Shown: piece after piece, positions 63,000-64,000 of the stretch | How positions within the stretch are numbered: position 1 is the stretch's first letter | How the letters are laid out: each line of letters opens with the position of its first letter | Assembly: GCF_002234675.1 (NCBI RefSeq) | Contig: NC_019869.2 | Span: 27,600,823-27,664,822, forward strand | DNA: 64,000 nt | Reading direction: 5' to 3' | DNA from: Oryzias latipes | Lineage: Eukaryota > Chordata > Actinopteri > Beloniformes > Adrianichthyidae | Translations under genes and position numbers: made by a program | The notes under the pieces: model-generated | The model's input: the letters and a program-made list of their open reading frames with translations, nothing else | Told to the model about the DNA's origin: nothing | Databases searched by the model: none

Positions 63000-64000
63000 A
63001 AAAAAATGTTAAACACATGTTAAACACATGTTAAACACACGCTACCAGTAGCTTTTTCAAGCTACTGGTAGCTTGGAAAAACCGCTGCATTTTACAATGG
63101 CCTCAATACTCTGTCCACAATATGTAATCTATGATACATATTAATATTTTTTTAATACGTGTGCATTAGCTAGAATCACATTTCAGAAGATATGTTTTCA
63201 TAAGGACAAACCGGAGACAAAACTGTTGGGGAGGACTGTGAGGATGGAGGACTGTATTGCTGATTCGGGTTAGGAGTTTAACCGTAAACAAGATGGGGTG
63301 TCGGTCAGGACACAGGGAGGAGGAAAAAGGAGAGATGACTCCACTTATCAGACGTTCTGCATTTATTCCTTTGCTGAATATTCCAATTTAGTCTGTAAAC
63401 AACAAAATCCTCTCATCACTAAATAAATAACACAAATAGCCCTGCTGTAAATAAATAAATAACATAAAACAAGGATAACTGACTCAGTATGTCATTATGA
63501 AATAAACTCCATATAGGCAAAATGATAGGTAAATTGGCAACCTCCAGAAGAGGCAAAATATAATCAAATCTGCTTTAAACCTCATAGAAACAGTGACAAC
63601 AGTGACACCTAGCGGCCGAGAAAACAACTGCACGAATAAAACGAGTGAAGCATATAAAACAAAGGATTCAAACACTTACTTTTTTCTCAGTTACTTAATA
63701 TTGAAAATACAGCCACTGGAATGAACTGTGGTGTTAGACAGGGTTTTTTGGCAACTGAAGTCTCTCTCTGCTGCTGGCCCAGAGCACATGGAAACAGGAA
63801 CTAGCTCAACAAATCCAGAAAACCACCGAAGAAGAAAGGAACTCGGCATCACTTCCTGTGATGTCATCAACAATGGGCTGAGCCTTCACAACAGCCGCCC
63901 CCAAATGTGCAAGGCACATTTGCTTCAAATAAACATTAAGTGCAAACTCAAACTAATCTTCCCCAGATGGCAATGCAGGTAACATAACTAAACGAGCAAC
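63000..64000. other. non-coding, nothing recognised
   Basis: Short direct repeat ACATGTTAAAC at 63,010-63,035 and the palindrome-like pair AGCTACTGGTAGCTTG around 63,045-63,080. No supported coding region. Confidence 0.4.

Overview
The window looks like nuclear DNA of a teleost fish. It is AT-rich and intron-like with no bacterial gene layout. It is packed with transposon families typical of fish: RTE and L1/Tx1-type LINEs, an R4/Dong/Rex6-type LINE, Ty3/gypsy elements including a chromovirus, PIF/Harbinger, hAT and Tc1 DNA transposons, a tRNA-headed SINE, and a TA-flanked MITE starting CCCTTGTGCTATC. The species cannot be fixed from this. No complete host gene was recognised; only a few candidate host-type exons can be pointed to, all at low confidence. 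LAYOUT. 1-2.46 kb is AT-rich with two possible minus-strand exons. 2.46-4.13 kb is an internally deleted Harbinger element with TIRs and a 3-bp target duplication. 4.27-4.68 kb is a hAT MITE with an exact 8-bp duplication. 6.0-7.1 kb holds interleaved inverted repeats and a retroposed A-tailed fragment. 8.6-9.7 kb has decayed Tc1 and LINE remnants. 10.2-13.5 kb is an ambiguous, possibly host-genic segment into which a 5'-truncated RTE (minus strand) inserted with a 13-bp duplication. 13.7-21.5 kb is a decayed L1-type ORF2 copy (plus strand) split by a full-length RTE (14,365-17,496) with an intact 997-codon ORF and a 15-bp duplication. The L1 3' UTR is extraordinarily G-rich and abuts a second L1 copy in the opposite direction (21.47-22.99 kb), giving a large foldback. 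23.7-24.4 kb is a three-unit diverged tandem repeat carrying TCACGTGA. 24.4-29.0 kb is a mosaic of LINE, Harbinger and MITE pieces. 31.1-36.7 kb is Gypsy-1, a complete-layout but inactivated Ty3/gypsy element with a tRNA-Val primer site. 37.7-38.1 kb is a solo LTR of the Gypsy-2 family. 38.96-49.03 kb is Gypsy-2, a chromovirus whose gag holds an L1 fragment and a 4.36-kb Harbinger transposon, the latter itself carrying another solo LTR. 49.6-50.9 kb is a broken unidentified gene. 53.3-54.5 kb is a hAT element with an LTR-like insertion. 54.6-55.4 kb is the 3' end of an R4/Dong-type LINE. 59.0-60.1 kb is a SINE hit by two other elements. 62.4-63.0 kb contains two phase-0 candidate exons of a minus-strand gene. 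HOW THE PARTS RELATE. The window is best read as a stratified insertion record. Several insertions can be dated relative to each other because target duplications are intact or because an unfilled paralogous copy of the same target lies elsewhere in the window: Gypsy-1 against the repeat at 52.7 kb, and the composite MITE against the L1 at 20.0 kb. Only the RTE ORF looks capable of making an intact protein. The gypsy, L1 and Harbinger genes carry stops, frameshifts or deletions.
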